From the NCBI RefSeq assembly GCF_042684505.1, contig NZ_JBHULT010000008.1, forward strand, positions 124,001 to 188,000: a stretch of DNA of 64,000 bases. The letters are read 5' to 3'. A program made the position numbers and the translations under genes. This stretch comes from Salinimicrobium flavum (GTDB lineage: Bacteria > Bacteroidota > Bacteroidia > Flavobacteriales > Flavobacteriaceae). The notes below the pieces were generated by a model. That model ran no database searches, had not been told where the DNA came from, and saw only the letters and a list, made by a program, of their open reading frames with translations. Below are positions 16,189-24,822 of the stretch, one piece after another (the first letter of the stretch is position 1; each line of letters opens with the position of its first letter).

Positions 16189-16779
16189 GTGAACAAACAG
16201 CAAATTATAAAGAACGTTTCCACCCTGCTACAGGAGATTCCAACATCCATGGAGATCGTAAAGGATGATCATAAACGGGAAAAACGTTTCGATTACCTGG
16301 CGAAATATATGGTGGAAAAGGCCATTGAAAAGGATGCGCTCATTGTTTCTGATGACGGTAAAGGGATCGCTATCCTATTCCGGACCAATAGCAACGATAA
16401 AAACTTCTGGAAAGATACCATCCAGGACATCAAACTGGCGCTTAATGTGACCGGGATCAAAAAAGGGCTCAAAGCCATGAAGACCCAGTCTTACGTCAAG
16501 AGTCAGAGACCCAAAGAAGGGGATTATCTCTACTGCTGGTTTTGGGGTATTCTCTCTGACGCCCGTGGCAGTGATGATAGCAAAACGGCCTATAACATGA
16601 AGAACCAGTTCTATGCCAGGGCTCAGGAATTACAATTGCCCATCTATGCTGAGACCAGGATAAGACGCATTAGCATCGCCTATCAACGTTACGGCTTTAA
16701 GCAATTCAATGAATGGGATCACCCCAGCGGGGGTAAGATGTATTTTTTGAAATACTCCCCCCCTCCAAAGGAGAAATAG
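16189..16779 (+). CDS. GNAT-like acyltransferase family protein
   Basis: A 196-residue soluble protein starting with GTG at 16189 (no ATG nearby). The overall pattern, an N-terminal helical region followed by alternating strands and helices and a C-terminal TRIRRISIAYQRYGFKQFNEW, resembles GNAT N-acetyltransferases, where the last helix plus 'YxxxGF' is typical. The acetyl-CoA-binding R/QxxGxG/A loop is not well conserved. The substrate is unknown. Confidence 0.55.
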   Translation: MNKQQIIKNVSTLLQEIPTSMEIVKDDHKREKRFDYLAKYMVEKAIEKDALIVSDDGKGIAILFRTNSNDKNFWKDTIQDIKLALNVTGIKKGLKAMKTQSYVKSQRPKEGDYLYCWFWGILSDARGSDDSKTAYNMKNQFYARAQELQLPIYAETRIRRISIAYQRYGFKQFNEWDHPSGGKMYFLKYSPPPKEK

Positions 16780-16780
16780 T

Positions 16781-17944
16781 TTATTTGCTCGCAAAAAGCT
16801 GCACATCTTCCTTACTTACCTCACTGCCGCCAAGGATAATAAGACGCTCCACCACATTTCTGAGCTCCCGTATGTTTCCGGTCCAGTTGTATTCCTTCAA
16901 CAGCTTAAGAGCGTCTTCAGAAAAGGTCTTTTTGTTCATACCCTGTTCCTCACTTATCTTTTCGGCGAAATAACTTATCAGGAGTGGAATATCATCCCGG
17001 CGTTCATTTAACGGTGGTACTTTTATAAGTATGACCGCCAGCCTGTGATAAAGGTCTTCCCTGAATTTCTTCTCCTCGATCTCTCTTTTCAAATCCTTAT
17101 TAGTAGCCGCGATCACCCGTACATCAACCTTGATATCCTTATCACTTCCTACCCTGGAGATCTTGCTCTCCTGCAAGGCCCTCAAAACCTTTGCCTGGGC
17201 AGAAAGACTCATATCCCCCACCTCATCAAGGAAGATCGTACCACCGTTGGCGGCCTCAAACTTCCCGGCCCTGTCTTTATTAGCCGAGGTGAAAGCACCT
17301 TTGACATGGCCAAATAATTCACTCTCGATAAGTTCTGAAGGGATCGCTGCACAGTTCACCTCGATCATAGGCCCTGCAGAACGTTCGCTCTTTTGATGCA
17401 GCCAGTGTGCAACAAGTTCTTTTCCCGTACCGTTAGGACCGGTAATAAGAACCCGTGCATCTGTAGGTGCCACTTTTTCAATGATATCCTTTATTCTTTG
17501 GATAGGTTCAGATTCCCCTATCATCTCAAAGTTCTTACTCACTTTTTTCTTGAGGCGGGTATTTTCTACCATCAGCTCCTTGCGGTCAAGGGCATTTCGC
17601 ACAATATTAAGGAGCCGGTTAAGGTCAGGGGGTTTAGAGATGTAATCAAAAGCTCCCATTCTCATGGTTTGTACCGCTGTGTCGAGGTCACCGTGTCCCG
17701 AGATCATTACCATAGGGATCTCAGGCTTGAGCTTTTTAACCGCATCCAACACCTCTACCCCATCCATTTTAGGCATTTTGATATCACAAAGGACCAGGTC
17801 ATATTCGTTTTCCCTTATTTTTTCTATCCCCTCAAGACCGTCTGCAGCTTCCTCCACTTCGTAGGTTCCATTCTCTTCTGTAAGGATCTTGGTCAAAACC
17901 CTTCTTATCGCAGCTTCGTCCTCAATTAATAATATTTTCGGCAT
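16781..17944 (-). CDS. Sigma-54 activator-type response regulator without DNA-binding domain
   Basis: A 387-residue NtrC-family protein. The receiver domain has Asp54 as phosphoacceptor and Lys104. The AAA+ domain (about 138-370) carries GPNGTGKE (Walker A, Lys175), GAFTSA (216-221) in place of the usual GAFTGA, and FLDE (Asp240, Glu241). The family normally ends in a Fis-type helix-turn-helix, but this protein stops right after the AAA+ lid (GNIRELRNVVERLIIL). It must act without its own DNA contact or through a partner, as known for a few activators of other phyla. Last gene of a five-gene minus-strand operon, 4 bases after the barrel gene. Confidence 0.92.
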   Translation of the reverse strand: MPKILLIEDEAAIRRVLTKILTEENGTYEVEEAADGLEGIEKIRENEYDLVLCDIKMPKMDGVEVLDAVKKLKPEIPMVMISGHGDLDTAVQTMRMGAFDYISKPPDLNRLLNIVRNALDRKELMVENTRLKKKVSKNFEMIGESEPIQRIKDIIEKVAPTDARVLITGPNGTGKELVAHWLHQKSERSAGPMIEVNCAAIPSELIESELFGHVKGAFTSANKDRAGKFEAANGGTIFLDEVGDMSLSAQAKVLRALQESKISRVGSDKDIKVDVRVIAATNKDLKREIEEKKFREDLYHRLAVILIKVPPLNERRDDIPLLISYFAEKISEEQGMNKKTFSEDALKLLKEYNWTGNIRELRNVVERLIILGGSEVSKEDVQLFASK

Positions 17945-17948
17945 GCTT

Positions 17949-18851
17949 TTATATTTTAAATTTCAACCCGCTTCGGGCATAAAAAGTATTTGAATTATTT
18001 ACCGGAAAAACCTCGTCTTTACTACCATCACGCAAGCGAATATCGTTCATTAAGGTATGTCCGGCATACAGGTAATATACTAAATGTTTCGTAAAGTTAT
18101 ATTCATATCCCATCCCTGCCAGGACGATGGTCATCGAAATATTTTCGGCTATTTCACCCGTGCTCCTTAACCTTCTGTTATCCTGAATATTGGCAAAGAA
18201 TCCGTCAAGGGTAGCAAATGCCTGCAAGTGATTTTTTTGATTAAAGGAATATTTTACATTGGTTTTAGGGATTCCCAGGGAATAAGACCAGTCAGGATGA
18301 AATTCCCGGTAATAATTGATCACCGGTAAGGGGAACGGGAAACCCGAAGTAGTGGAGTAATGTAATCCTGCAATAAGTCTCCAGGGGGTAGGGGCCTGGT
18401 CTTCTCCTGTCCTGTCTTTTATAAAGAAGAAGGCCCCGGTGTAAATGAGATCATCCTTAATAGGTTTTCCGGTCTCAAAATTGGAAGCAAACATGGTACC
18501 CGCCTTTGCGGCAAAGCGCCAGTCATTTTTCATTTTGAAAGTATACCCCAGGTTTAAACTGAAAGACTGGAACCTGTCAAGTTCCCCCTTTTTGTCAAAC
18601 GGGGTATAATCTTTAAACTTGAAATTAATATTCTCATACTCTATTCCCGGTACCAGGTAACTTTCATTTTCACCCATCTTTATGGGGAAATTCACGTGCG
18701 TACGAAATCGCCGGAAGGAATTGTCTGAATTTGTCTGCGGGAAATAAGTATATTCAATTCGGGCGAGATCTGTAGATTGTGCCTTCCCAGCAATTCCCGA
18801 TGTTGTGATCAATAATAACAAAAAGAATCTTTTGAAAAAGCTATTCATCAT
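17949..18851 (-). CDS. DUF6268-like outer-membrane beta-barrel protein
   Basis: A 300-residue exported protein: hydrophobic leader to about residue 24 (LLLLITTSGIAGKAQ), then a run of amphipathic strands with alternating aromatic residues and a terminal strand ending YARSGLKFKI, as in outer-membrane beta barrels. It fits the DUF6268 group of flavobacterial barrels of unknown function. It overlaps the MscS gene by 11 bases, so the two are probably coupled. Confidence 0.65.
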   Translation of the reverse strand: MMNSFFKRFFLLLLITTSGIAGKAQSTDLARIEYTYFPQTNSDNSFRRFRTHVNFPIKMGENESYLVPGIEYENINFKFKDYTPFDKKGELDRFQSFSLNLGYTFKMKNDWRFAAKAGTMFASNFETGKPIKDDLIYTGAFFFIKDRTGEDQAPTPWRLIAGLHYSTTSGFPFPLPVINYYREFHPDWSYSLGIPKTNVKYSFNQKNHLQAFATLDGFFANIQDNRRLRSTGEIAENISMTIVLAGMGYEYNFTKHLVYYLYAGHTLMNDIRLRDGSKDEVFPVNNSNTFYARSGLKFKI

Positions 18852-19746
18852 TTTCTTCTTTTAAATTCCCGTCCCTCCTGAAAACATGTATATCTCTTTG
18901 TGGGAATGGAATGGTTATGTTATTTTCTCTGAATTTCTGGTCTATCTTATATCGCACCTGACTCTTGATCTTGGGATCAACAAAACTGTCAGTAACAAAA
19001 AAGTTCACAGAAAAAACCAGGGCAGAATCCCCGAAATCCTCAAAAAGCACAAAGGGAGTGGGCTTGTCTGCAATACCCGCCTGTTCTTTTACACTATCAA
19101 GCATCAGGTTCTTCACCAGGGTGGTATCACTCCCATATGCTACCCCTACCCGTACCAGTTCCCGTGTAGTACGGTGGTTCTGGGTGAAATTCAGAATAAT
19201 ATCACTGGTAAATTTATGGTTGGGTATGATCATCACCTTATCATCCCGGGTAAGAAGCCTGGTAGTTCTTAGTTTGATGTCGATGACCCGGCCTACTTTG
19301 CCATCCATCTCAACCACATCCCCCACCAGCAACGACTTGTCCACGATAATGAAAAGTCCGCCAATAATGTCCTGAAAAAGTTCCTGCAGGGCAAACCCTA
19401 ATCCTACGAAAAGAGCTGCAGATGCAGTAAGTAAAATGGTAATATCAATTCCTACAGAACTAAGCGTAATGATCACCACGATGACATAAACCAGATACCT
19501 GAAAAATTTAAATACGCTTATGAACTTTAGTTTGTCGGCCTCTCCAAGCTTTCGGGTAAAGAAGATCCTTATCCACCTCATTATGATGTTGGTAAGCAGG
19601 AACGCCAAAATGACCAGGAGCACCACACCCACCGTGATCCTCCCAAATTCCATTGGTATGAGCGTGAAATCCAGAAAACTGAGAATGCTTCCCCAGATGT
19701 CTTCCTCGATCACTTCCTTTACCTGTTCAACTCCGCTCTGTTGCAT
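18841..19746 (-). CDS. MscS family mechanosensitive channel
   Basis: The 301-residue protein has three N-terminal membrane helices, the last being the pore helix (TASAALFVGLGFALQELFQD, with the small residues typical of MscS TM3). The cytosolic beta domain (DIIGGLFIIVDKSLLVGDVV, then VIDIKLRTTRLLTRDD) and an alpha/beta domain follow. MscS channels release solutes after hypo-osmotic shock. It lies 2 bases after the ABC permease gene and overlaps the barrel gene, within one operon. Confidence 0.93.
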   Translation of the reverse strand: MQQSGVEQVKEVIEEDIWGSILSFLDFTLIPMEFGRITVGVVLLVILAFLLTNIIMRWIRIFFTRKLGEADKLKFISVFKFFRYLVYVIVVIITLSSVGIDITILLTASAALFVGLGFALQELFQDIIGGLFIIVDKSLLVGDVVEMDGKVGRVIDIKLRTTRLLTRDDKVMIIPNHKFTSDIILNFTQNHRTTRELVRVGVAYGSDTTLVKNLMLDSVKEQAGIADKPTPFVLFEDFGDSALVFSVNFFVTDSFVDPKIKSQVRYKIDQKFRENNITIPFPQRDIHVFRRDGNLKEENDE

Positions 19747-19748
19747 TT

Positions 19749-21041
19749 CTAATATTTAAGCCATTTATATAATTCCTTATAACTCGGTTTTTTGCCGTAC
19801 ATAAGTATGCCCACCCTGTAGATCTTGGCCGCAACCCAAACCGTGCCGGCAATGGTAAGGAACAGTATCAATACAGACACGATCAATTCCCACCAGGGCA
19901 CCCCAAAAGGAATCCTCATGAGCATAACAATAGGGGAAGTCAACGGGATCATGGAAAAGACCGTAGATACCACACCATGCGGATTCTCTATGACAGAGAA
20001 GAACCCAACATAGATACCCAGCATAAGCGGCAGGATCAAGGGAAACATGAACTGTTGAGTATCAGTCTCGTTATCTACCGCCGCGCCAATAGCTGCATAA
20101 ATAGAACTGTAAAGAAAATACCCGCCAATAAAATAAACCAGAAAACTAATAAGAAGGGTAAGCATAGGCAACCGCGCAATGTCTATTACCAGTTGCTGCA
20201 GGTCATTCTCTGAAAGCTGCTCCATTGCCTGTTGCTGCGGACTATTTATGGCGCTCACATCTACTCCCGCCATTGACGACATGATAGTGAGCATTACCCC
20301 GCCCAGGATCACCCAAATAAAGAATTGAGTAATTCCTGCAAAAGAAGTTCCCAAAATTTTGCCCAGCATTAAATGGATTGGCTTGACAGAAGAAATGATA
20401 ATCTCGATGATGCGGTTGGTCTTTTCTTCGATCACGCTGCGCATCACCATGTTTCCGTAAATGATGATAAACATCATCAACAGGTATCCGGCAGCTCCTC
20501 CAAAGAACATCTTTACGTAATTAGACATTTTGGAGGTTCTTTCTCCGGAAAAATTCTGGATCTGTATATTAATCTTCGCCTCAGATTCTTCAATAAGCTT
20601 GACATCTATACCCCTCGCCTGAAGTTGCCTGTTGGTAAGCTTGTTCCCTATGATCTTTTCGATCTGGGTCAGGAATCCGAAGGCAGGAGCCTCTTTGGCG
20701 AAGAAGTCTACACCGGGAACAATATTTTCCTCGATTTCCGGAATATGCAGAAGGCCGTAATAATTCTTTTCCTTCACAAGGGTCTTGGCATCTTCCAGAG
20801 GCAATGAAGAAAGATCAATATACCTTACTTCTTCCGAAGTTATAAGCTCTGAAATGAACAATCCACTTTCATCATTTACTGCCACAAGACGCTGTTCGTC
20901 CTTATTAAGGCTTGCCAGGTAAGCAATTAAAAGGATCATACCCACCAGGAAAAGCGGGCTCAAAAAAGTCATAACAATAAAAGTCTTATTCTTTACTCTT
21001 GCGAGATATTCCCTTTTTATGATAAGCCTGAGGTTACGCAT
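19749..21041 (-). CDS. ABC transporter permease, NatB-like
   Basis: A 430-residue protein starting at the ATG at 21041, which overlaps the stop of the ATPase gene (ATGCGTAA). An upstream ATG at 21071 would add ten unlikely residues. It has an N-terminal helix, a large periplasmic domain (about 45-175) and five or more C-terminal helices (LLMMFIIIYGNMVMRSVIEE onward), the ABC-2 type layout of Na+ exporter NatB. Partner is the ATPase encoded just upstream. The substrate is not known. Confidence 0.87.
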   Translation of the reverse strand: MRNLRLIIKREYLARVKNKTFIVMTFLSPLFLVGMILLIAYLASLNKDEQRLVAVNDESGLFISELITSEEVRYIDLSSLPLEDAKTLVKEKNYYGLLHIPEIEENIVPGVDFFAKEAPAFGFLTQIEKIIGNKLTNRQLQARGIDVKLIEESEAKINIQIQNFSGERTSKMSNYVKMFFGGAAGYLLMMFIIIYGNMVMRSVIEEKTNRIIEIIISSVKPIHLMLGKILGTSFAGITQFFIWVILGGVMLTIMSSMAGVDVSAINSPQQQAMEQLSENDLQQLVIDIARLPMLTLLISFLVYFIGGYFLYSSIYAAIGAAVDNETDTQQFMFPLILPLMLGIYVGFFSVIENPHGVVSTVFSMIPLTSPIVMLMRIPFGVPWWELIVSVLILFLTIAGTVWVAAKIYRVGILMYGKKPSYKELYKWLKY

Positions 21042-21963
21042 TAGTGGTGACGGTTTGAATGAATATATCATTTACTGAAGGGATAACCTCTACAAAATGG
21101 TTGATTTGTGCCTGTGAAGTGAGGTAGATCAACAGGTCATTGGGAGAGGCGTCTTCGCCAATCTGGATTCTCAACTTCAGGTCGTCGTCAATGCTCTTGA
21201 ACTGCGCATCACTTATTTTGAATCGCTCATTCAGATCCTTTCTAAGCATCCCGGGGTTTTGCGTTATAATACCCACTTCATAGGTATTGGATTTATATTG
21301 TCTTTTTATCTCGTCTACTTTCCCATCCAGTAACTTGTTCCCTTTATGGATAAGGGCCATATGATCACAAAGTTCTTCGACACTCTCCATCCTATGGGTG
21401 GAAAACACAATAGTAGCACCTTCTTCTCTTAACTGAAGGATCTCATCCTTGATAAGGTTTGCATTCACGGGGTCGAACCCACTAAAGGGCTCATCAAATA
21501 TAAGTAGTTTGGGACGGTGGAGAACAGTAACCACAAATTGTACTTTTTGAGCCATTCCTTTTGAAAGCTCCTGGATCTTTTTGTCCCACCAATCTTCTAT
21601 TCCCAGTCTTTCAAACCAGTAATGCAGTCTCTTTTTGGCCTCTGCCTTTGACAGGCCTTTTAACTGGGCCAGATAAAGGGCCTGCTCCCCTACTTTCATC
21701 GATTTGTAAAGTCCCCTTTCTTCAGGAAGGTATCCAATATGTTTTATATCTGAAGGGTGCAAAGGATGCCCATCCAGGTACATTTGTCCGTTACTTGGCA
21801 GGATGATCTGGTTGATAATTCGAATAAAGGTTGTTTTTCCGGCACCGTTTGGGCCTAAGAGGCCAAAAATGCTACCCCTGGGAATAGAAAGGGAAACATT
21901 GTGTAGTGCAGTAAATTCTCCAAATGTCTTTGAAATATTTTCTGCTACCAGGAGGTTCTCCAT
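21034..21963 (-). CDS. ABC transporter ATP-binding protein, NatA-like
   Basis: A 309-residue ATPase with Walker A GPNGAGKTT (37-45), signature LSKGMAQKVQ, Walker B LLIFDEPFSGFDP and switch FSTHRM. The extra C-terminal domain of about 90 residues is typical of the DUF4162-carrying NatA group. It is the first gene of an operon with its permease, MscS, a barrel protein and a sigma-54-type regulator; this follows grpE-dnaJ on the same strand but is separated from it by a terminator. Confidence 0.93.
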   Translation of the reverse strand: MENLLVAENISKTFGEFTALHNVSLSIPRGSIFGLLGPNGAGKTTFIRIINQIILPSNGQMYLDGHPLHPSDIKHIGYLPEERGLYKSMKVGEQALYLAQLKGLSKAEAKKRLHYWFERLGIEDWWDKKIQELSKGMAQKVQFVVTVLHRPKLLIFDEPFSGFDPVNANLIKDEILQLREEGATIVFSTHRMESVEELCDHMALIHKGNKLLDGKVDEIKRQYKSNTYEVGIITQNPGMLRKDLNERFKISDAQFKSIDDDLKLRIQIGEDASPNDLLIYLTSQAQINHFVEVIPSVNDIFIQTVTTNA

Positions 21964-22069
21964 AGATGTGGTTTGATGTAAATATATTGAAATGCTGAAA
22001 ATGAAATTTTAAGATTAGGAAGATTTTAAGATACTGCAGCAGCTGAAATGGCAGCCCGTATACCCACCT

Positions 22070-22109
22070 TCAAAAAAACAAAACCCACCCTTAATCGCTC
22101 AAGGGTGGG
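22070..22109 (-). terminator. Rho-independent terminator of grpE-dnaJ
   Basis: Minus strand: 9-bp GC-rich stem (CCCACCCTT / AAGGGTGGG, 22109-22084), 8-base loop, then TTTTGTTTTTTT. It lies about 87 bases after the dnaJ stop. Confidence 0.88.
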
Positions 22110-22195
22110 AAAAAAATTGCTATGAAAAAGAAAAATTATCACTAATTGTGTGTAGTGATGCTCAAATATATGCAAAAAAAATTAACATTCACAAA

Positions 22196-23317
22196 TTATG
22201 TAAACATATCTTTAACTTTTTCAAAGAAGGATTTATCTGATTTTTCTGGTCGCGGTTGAAAATGTTCGTCAGTGGCCATTCTTTCAAAGAAATCACGCTG
22301 CTCACGGCTCAGGGTCTTTGGCGTCCACACATTTACGTGTACCAACAAGTCTCCCCTGCCGTACCCGTTTATATTTGGTATACCTTTTCCGCGAAGGCGA
22401 AGGATCTTTCCTGACTGTACTCCTTCATCTATCTTGATACGCACTTTCCCGGTCACGGTATCTATCTCTCTTGAGGTTCCCAGGGTAGCTTCAGAGAAAC
22501 TAATGTACAGGTCATAGTGTAAATTATCACCCTCACGCTGCAATACAGGATGTTCTTTTTCTTCAATGGCTACCAACAGGTCGCCGGGCACCCCGTTACC
22601 GGGAGCATCATTTCCTTTACTGGAAACCTTTAACTGCATTCCTTCAACCACCCCCGCAGGGATCTTGATGGATACAGTCTCTTCATGCATTATTAATCCA
22701 TGAGCATCTGCTTCAGCAGGTTTGCTGTCAATGATCTGTCCGCTACCGCCACAAGAGGTACAAGGGGAAGCAGTTTGCATTCTTCCTAAAATGGTATTGG
22801 TAACCCGGGTAACCTGGCCACTACCGTGACAGGTAGGACAGGTCTTGTAAGTGGTTCCTTTAGCCTGGATCTTACGTTTGACCTTTATCTTCTTCTCCAC
22901 CCCGTTAGCGATCTCTTCAAGGGTAAGGGAAACCCGAATCCTCAGGTTACTGCCTTTCACTCTTCGCTGACCACCGCCAAAGCCTCCGCCAAATCCGCCA
23001 AAACCTCCGCCGCCGCCAAAGGCACCGCCAAAGATATCCCCGAACTGGCTGAAGATATCATCCATATTCATGCCGCCGCCGCCAAAGCCGCCGCCTTCAA
23101 AAGCCTGATGGCCAAAGCGGTCATACCTGGCGCGCTTGTCTTCATTGCTGAGAACCTCGTATGCCTCGGCTGCTTTCTTGAACATATCTTCTGCCCTGGA
23201 ATCTCCCGGATTTTTATCGGGATGAAATTCAATAGCTTTCTTGCGATATGCCTTTTTGATCTCTGCAGTAGTCGCGTTCTTACTTAAACCCAGTATTTCG
23301 TAATAATCCTGTTTCAT
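22196..23317 (-). CDS. dnaJ: Chaperone DnaJ with a single zinc centre
   Basis: A 373-residue DnaJ: J domain 1-70 with HPD (32-34), a Gly/Phe-rich linker (about 75-117), a zinc region and the two C-terminal substrate domains. It stimulates DnaK ATPase and delivers clients. Canonical DnaJ has four CxxCxGxG motifs forming two zinc centres; here only motifs 2 and 3 are present (Cys160/163 and Cys186/189), while the positions of 1 and 4 read AKGTTYK and SKPAEADAHG. So zinc centre I is lost as a unit and centre II is kept. It follows grpE by 34 bases. Confidence 0.95.
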   Translation of the reverse strand: MKQDYYEILGLSKNATTAEIKKAYRKKAIEFHPDKNPGDSRAEDMFKKAAEAYEVLSNEDKRARYDRFGHQAFEGGGFGGGGMNMDDIFSQFGDIFGGAFGGGGGFGGFGGGFGGGQRRVKGSNLRIRVSLTLEEIANGVEKKIKVKRKIQAKGTTYKTCPTCHGSGQVTRVTNTILGRMQTASPCTSCGGSGQIIDSKPAEADAHGLIMHEETVSIKIPAGVVEGMQLKVSSKGNDAPGNGVPGDLLVAIEEKEHPVLQREGDNLHYDLYISFSEATLGTSREIDTVTGKVRIKIDEGVQSGKILRLRGKGIPNINGYGRGDLLVHVNVWTPKTLSREQRDFFERMATDEHFQPRPEKSDKSFFEKVKDMFT

Positions 23318-23351
23318 TATAAAGTGCTGTTCTTGTTTTTCCTGTTATAAA

Positions 23352-23939
23352 CTATTTACCGGTCACTACCTTTGGATAGCGAATAATACGGTCTCCCAGT
23401 TTATAACCTTTCTCTACTACGTCAACAATCCTGCCCTTTAATTTATCTGAAGGTGCAGGTATCTGTGTAATGGCTTCATGAACATCGGCATCAAAAAAGT
23501 CTCCCTCTTTTACTTCCATTTGCTCCAGCCCTTTGGCACGCAGTGTTTCTTTGAATTTATTATGAATAAGCTGCACCCCTTTAAGAAGGTCTTTATCCTT
23601 TGCTTTTGTTATTTCATTCAAGGCGCGGTCCAAATCATCAAGTACCGGTAACATAGAAGTAATGACATCCTGTCCCGCCGTCTTGAACATCTCGATACGC
23701 TCTTTGCTGGTTCGGCGTTTATAATTTTCAAACTCGGCAAATAATCTCAGGAATTTATCCTTTTCCTTTTCAAGGTCAGCTTTCAACTTATCTTTTTCAG
23801 ATTTATAGTCTTCGTCCTGACCTGATTCAGAGCCTTTTCCTTCGGCTTCTCCGATAGCTTCATCAAGTATTTCCTCTACCTGATCTTTTAAACTTTCTTC
23901 TTCTGATATATTTTCTTCGTTACGTTCTTTTTCGCTCAT
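23352..23939 (-). CDS. grpE: Nucleotide exchange factor GrpE
   Basis: A 195-residue protein with an acidic N-terminal tail, a long coiled-coil helix (about 50-110) and the C-terminal beta domain (FDADVHEAITQIPAPSDKLKG, VEKGYKLGDRIIRYPKVVTG), the standard GrpE architecture. It releases ADP from DnaK. It is the first gene of grpE-dnaJ, the usual Bacteroidetes order. No CIRCE or other heat-shock operator was seen upstream. Confidence 0.97.
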   Translation of the reverse strand: MSEKERNEENISEEESLKDQVEEILDEAIGEAEGKGSESGQDEDYKSEKDKLKADLEKEKDKFLRLFAEFENYKRRTSKERIEMFKTAGQDVITSMLPVLDDLDRALNEITKAKDKDLLKGVQLIHNKFKETLRAKGLEQMEVKEGDFFDADVHEAITQIPAPSDKLKGRIVDVVEKGYKLGDRIIRYPKVVTGK

Positions 23940-24094
23940 TTCAATAAAGTTTATTTCAGTCTTTCATCAGACAAAAGTGCTGCCAATAACTGCAAAATGT
24001 CAAAATGTCACCAGAAAGATTTAGTAATAATTTAAGATTCTTTGCGGGTCAAAAATCTAATTTTACCCTTTAAATCAAAAATCAAATAATTAAA

Positions 24095-24769
24095 ATGAAT
24101 AAAAGAATTTTAAATCTAATGGTCATCGCCGGGGTTACCCTGGGATCTGTAGCTTGTAAAAATGATAAATCCAATGAAGTTGCCACCGGGGAAGCCAGGG
24201 AGGCAGCAGCAGCCACTGAGGAAGCTGTGACCTACAAAATAGATACTACTGCCTCTACCATTGAGTGGAGAGGAACCAAACCTACCGGGGAACACAAGGG
24301 TACGATCAATATTCAGTCTGGAGACATTTCTGCTACAACTGATGAGGTCACCAGCGGAAAGGTAACAATTGACATGAACAGCATTAAGGTTACAGACGAA
24401 GGGATGGCAGACAAAGACAGAGCAAGTCTTGAAAACCATTTGAAGGGAACTGTAGAAGGAAAAGAAACAGATTTTTTCAATGTTGAAAAATTTCCTACTG
24501 CTACCTTCGAGATCACCGGCATAACTGAAGAGAATGGCCAAAAAATGCTTCAGGGAAATCTTACTCTAAAAGATGAGACAAAAAATATTCAATTTCCTGT
24601 AGACACAGATATTGAAGATGATGAGTTAACCCTTGAAAGTGAAACTTTCACCATAAACAGAACAAACTGGAAGGTGAACTATGGTTCTAAATCTGTTTTT
24701 GATAACCTGGGGGATAACTTCATCAGTGATGATATGGAGCTAACCATCAAGGTGAAGGCTACAAAATAA
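24095..24769 (+). CDS. YceI family lipoprotein
   Basis: A 224-residue lipoprotein: leader ending LGSVAC with Cys21 as the lipidated residue, a short Ala/Glu-rich linker, then the YceI lipocalin-like domain (about 47-224; YKIDTTASTIEWRGTKPTG at its start, GSKSVFDNLGDNFISDDM near its end). YceI proteins bind isoprenoid or amide lipids and are implicated in transport or storage of such molecules. The gene is flanked by its own terminator and is probably monocistronic. Confidence 0.9.
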   Translation: MNKRILNLMVIAGVTLGSVACKNDKSNEVATGEAREAAAATEEAVTYKIDTTASTIEWRGTKPTGEHKGTINIQSGDISATTDEVTSGKVTIDMNSIKVTDEGMADKDRASLENHLKGTVEGKETDFFNVEKFPTATFEITGITEENGQKMLQGNLTLKDETKNIQFPVDTDIEDDELTLESETFTINRTNWKVNYGSKSVFDNLGDNFISDDMELTIKVKATK

Positions 24770-24795
24770 TTCAGTAAGACATATGTAAACTGCGG

Positions 24796-24822
24796 AAAAA
24801 CCGGCGTTCAGCCGGTTTTTTT
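24796..24822. terminator. Bidirectional terminator between YceI and TIGR01777 genes
   Basis: AAAAACCGGC - GTTCA - GCCGGTTTTTTT: a GC stem with A and T runs on both sides serves both strands. It overlaps the 3' end of the minus-strand epimerase gene. Confidence 0.8.
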
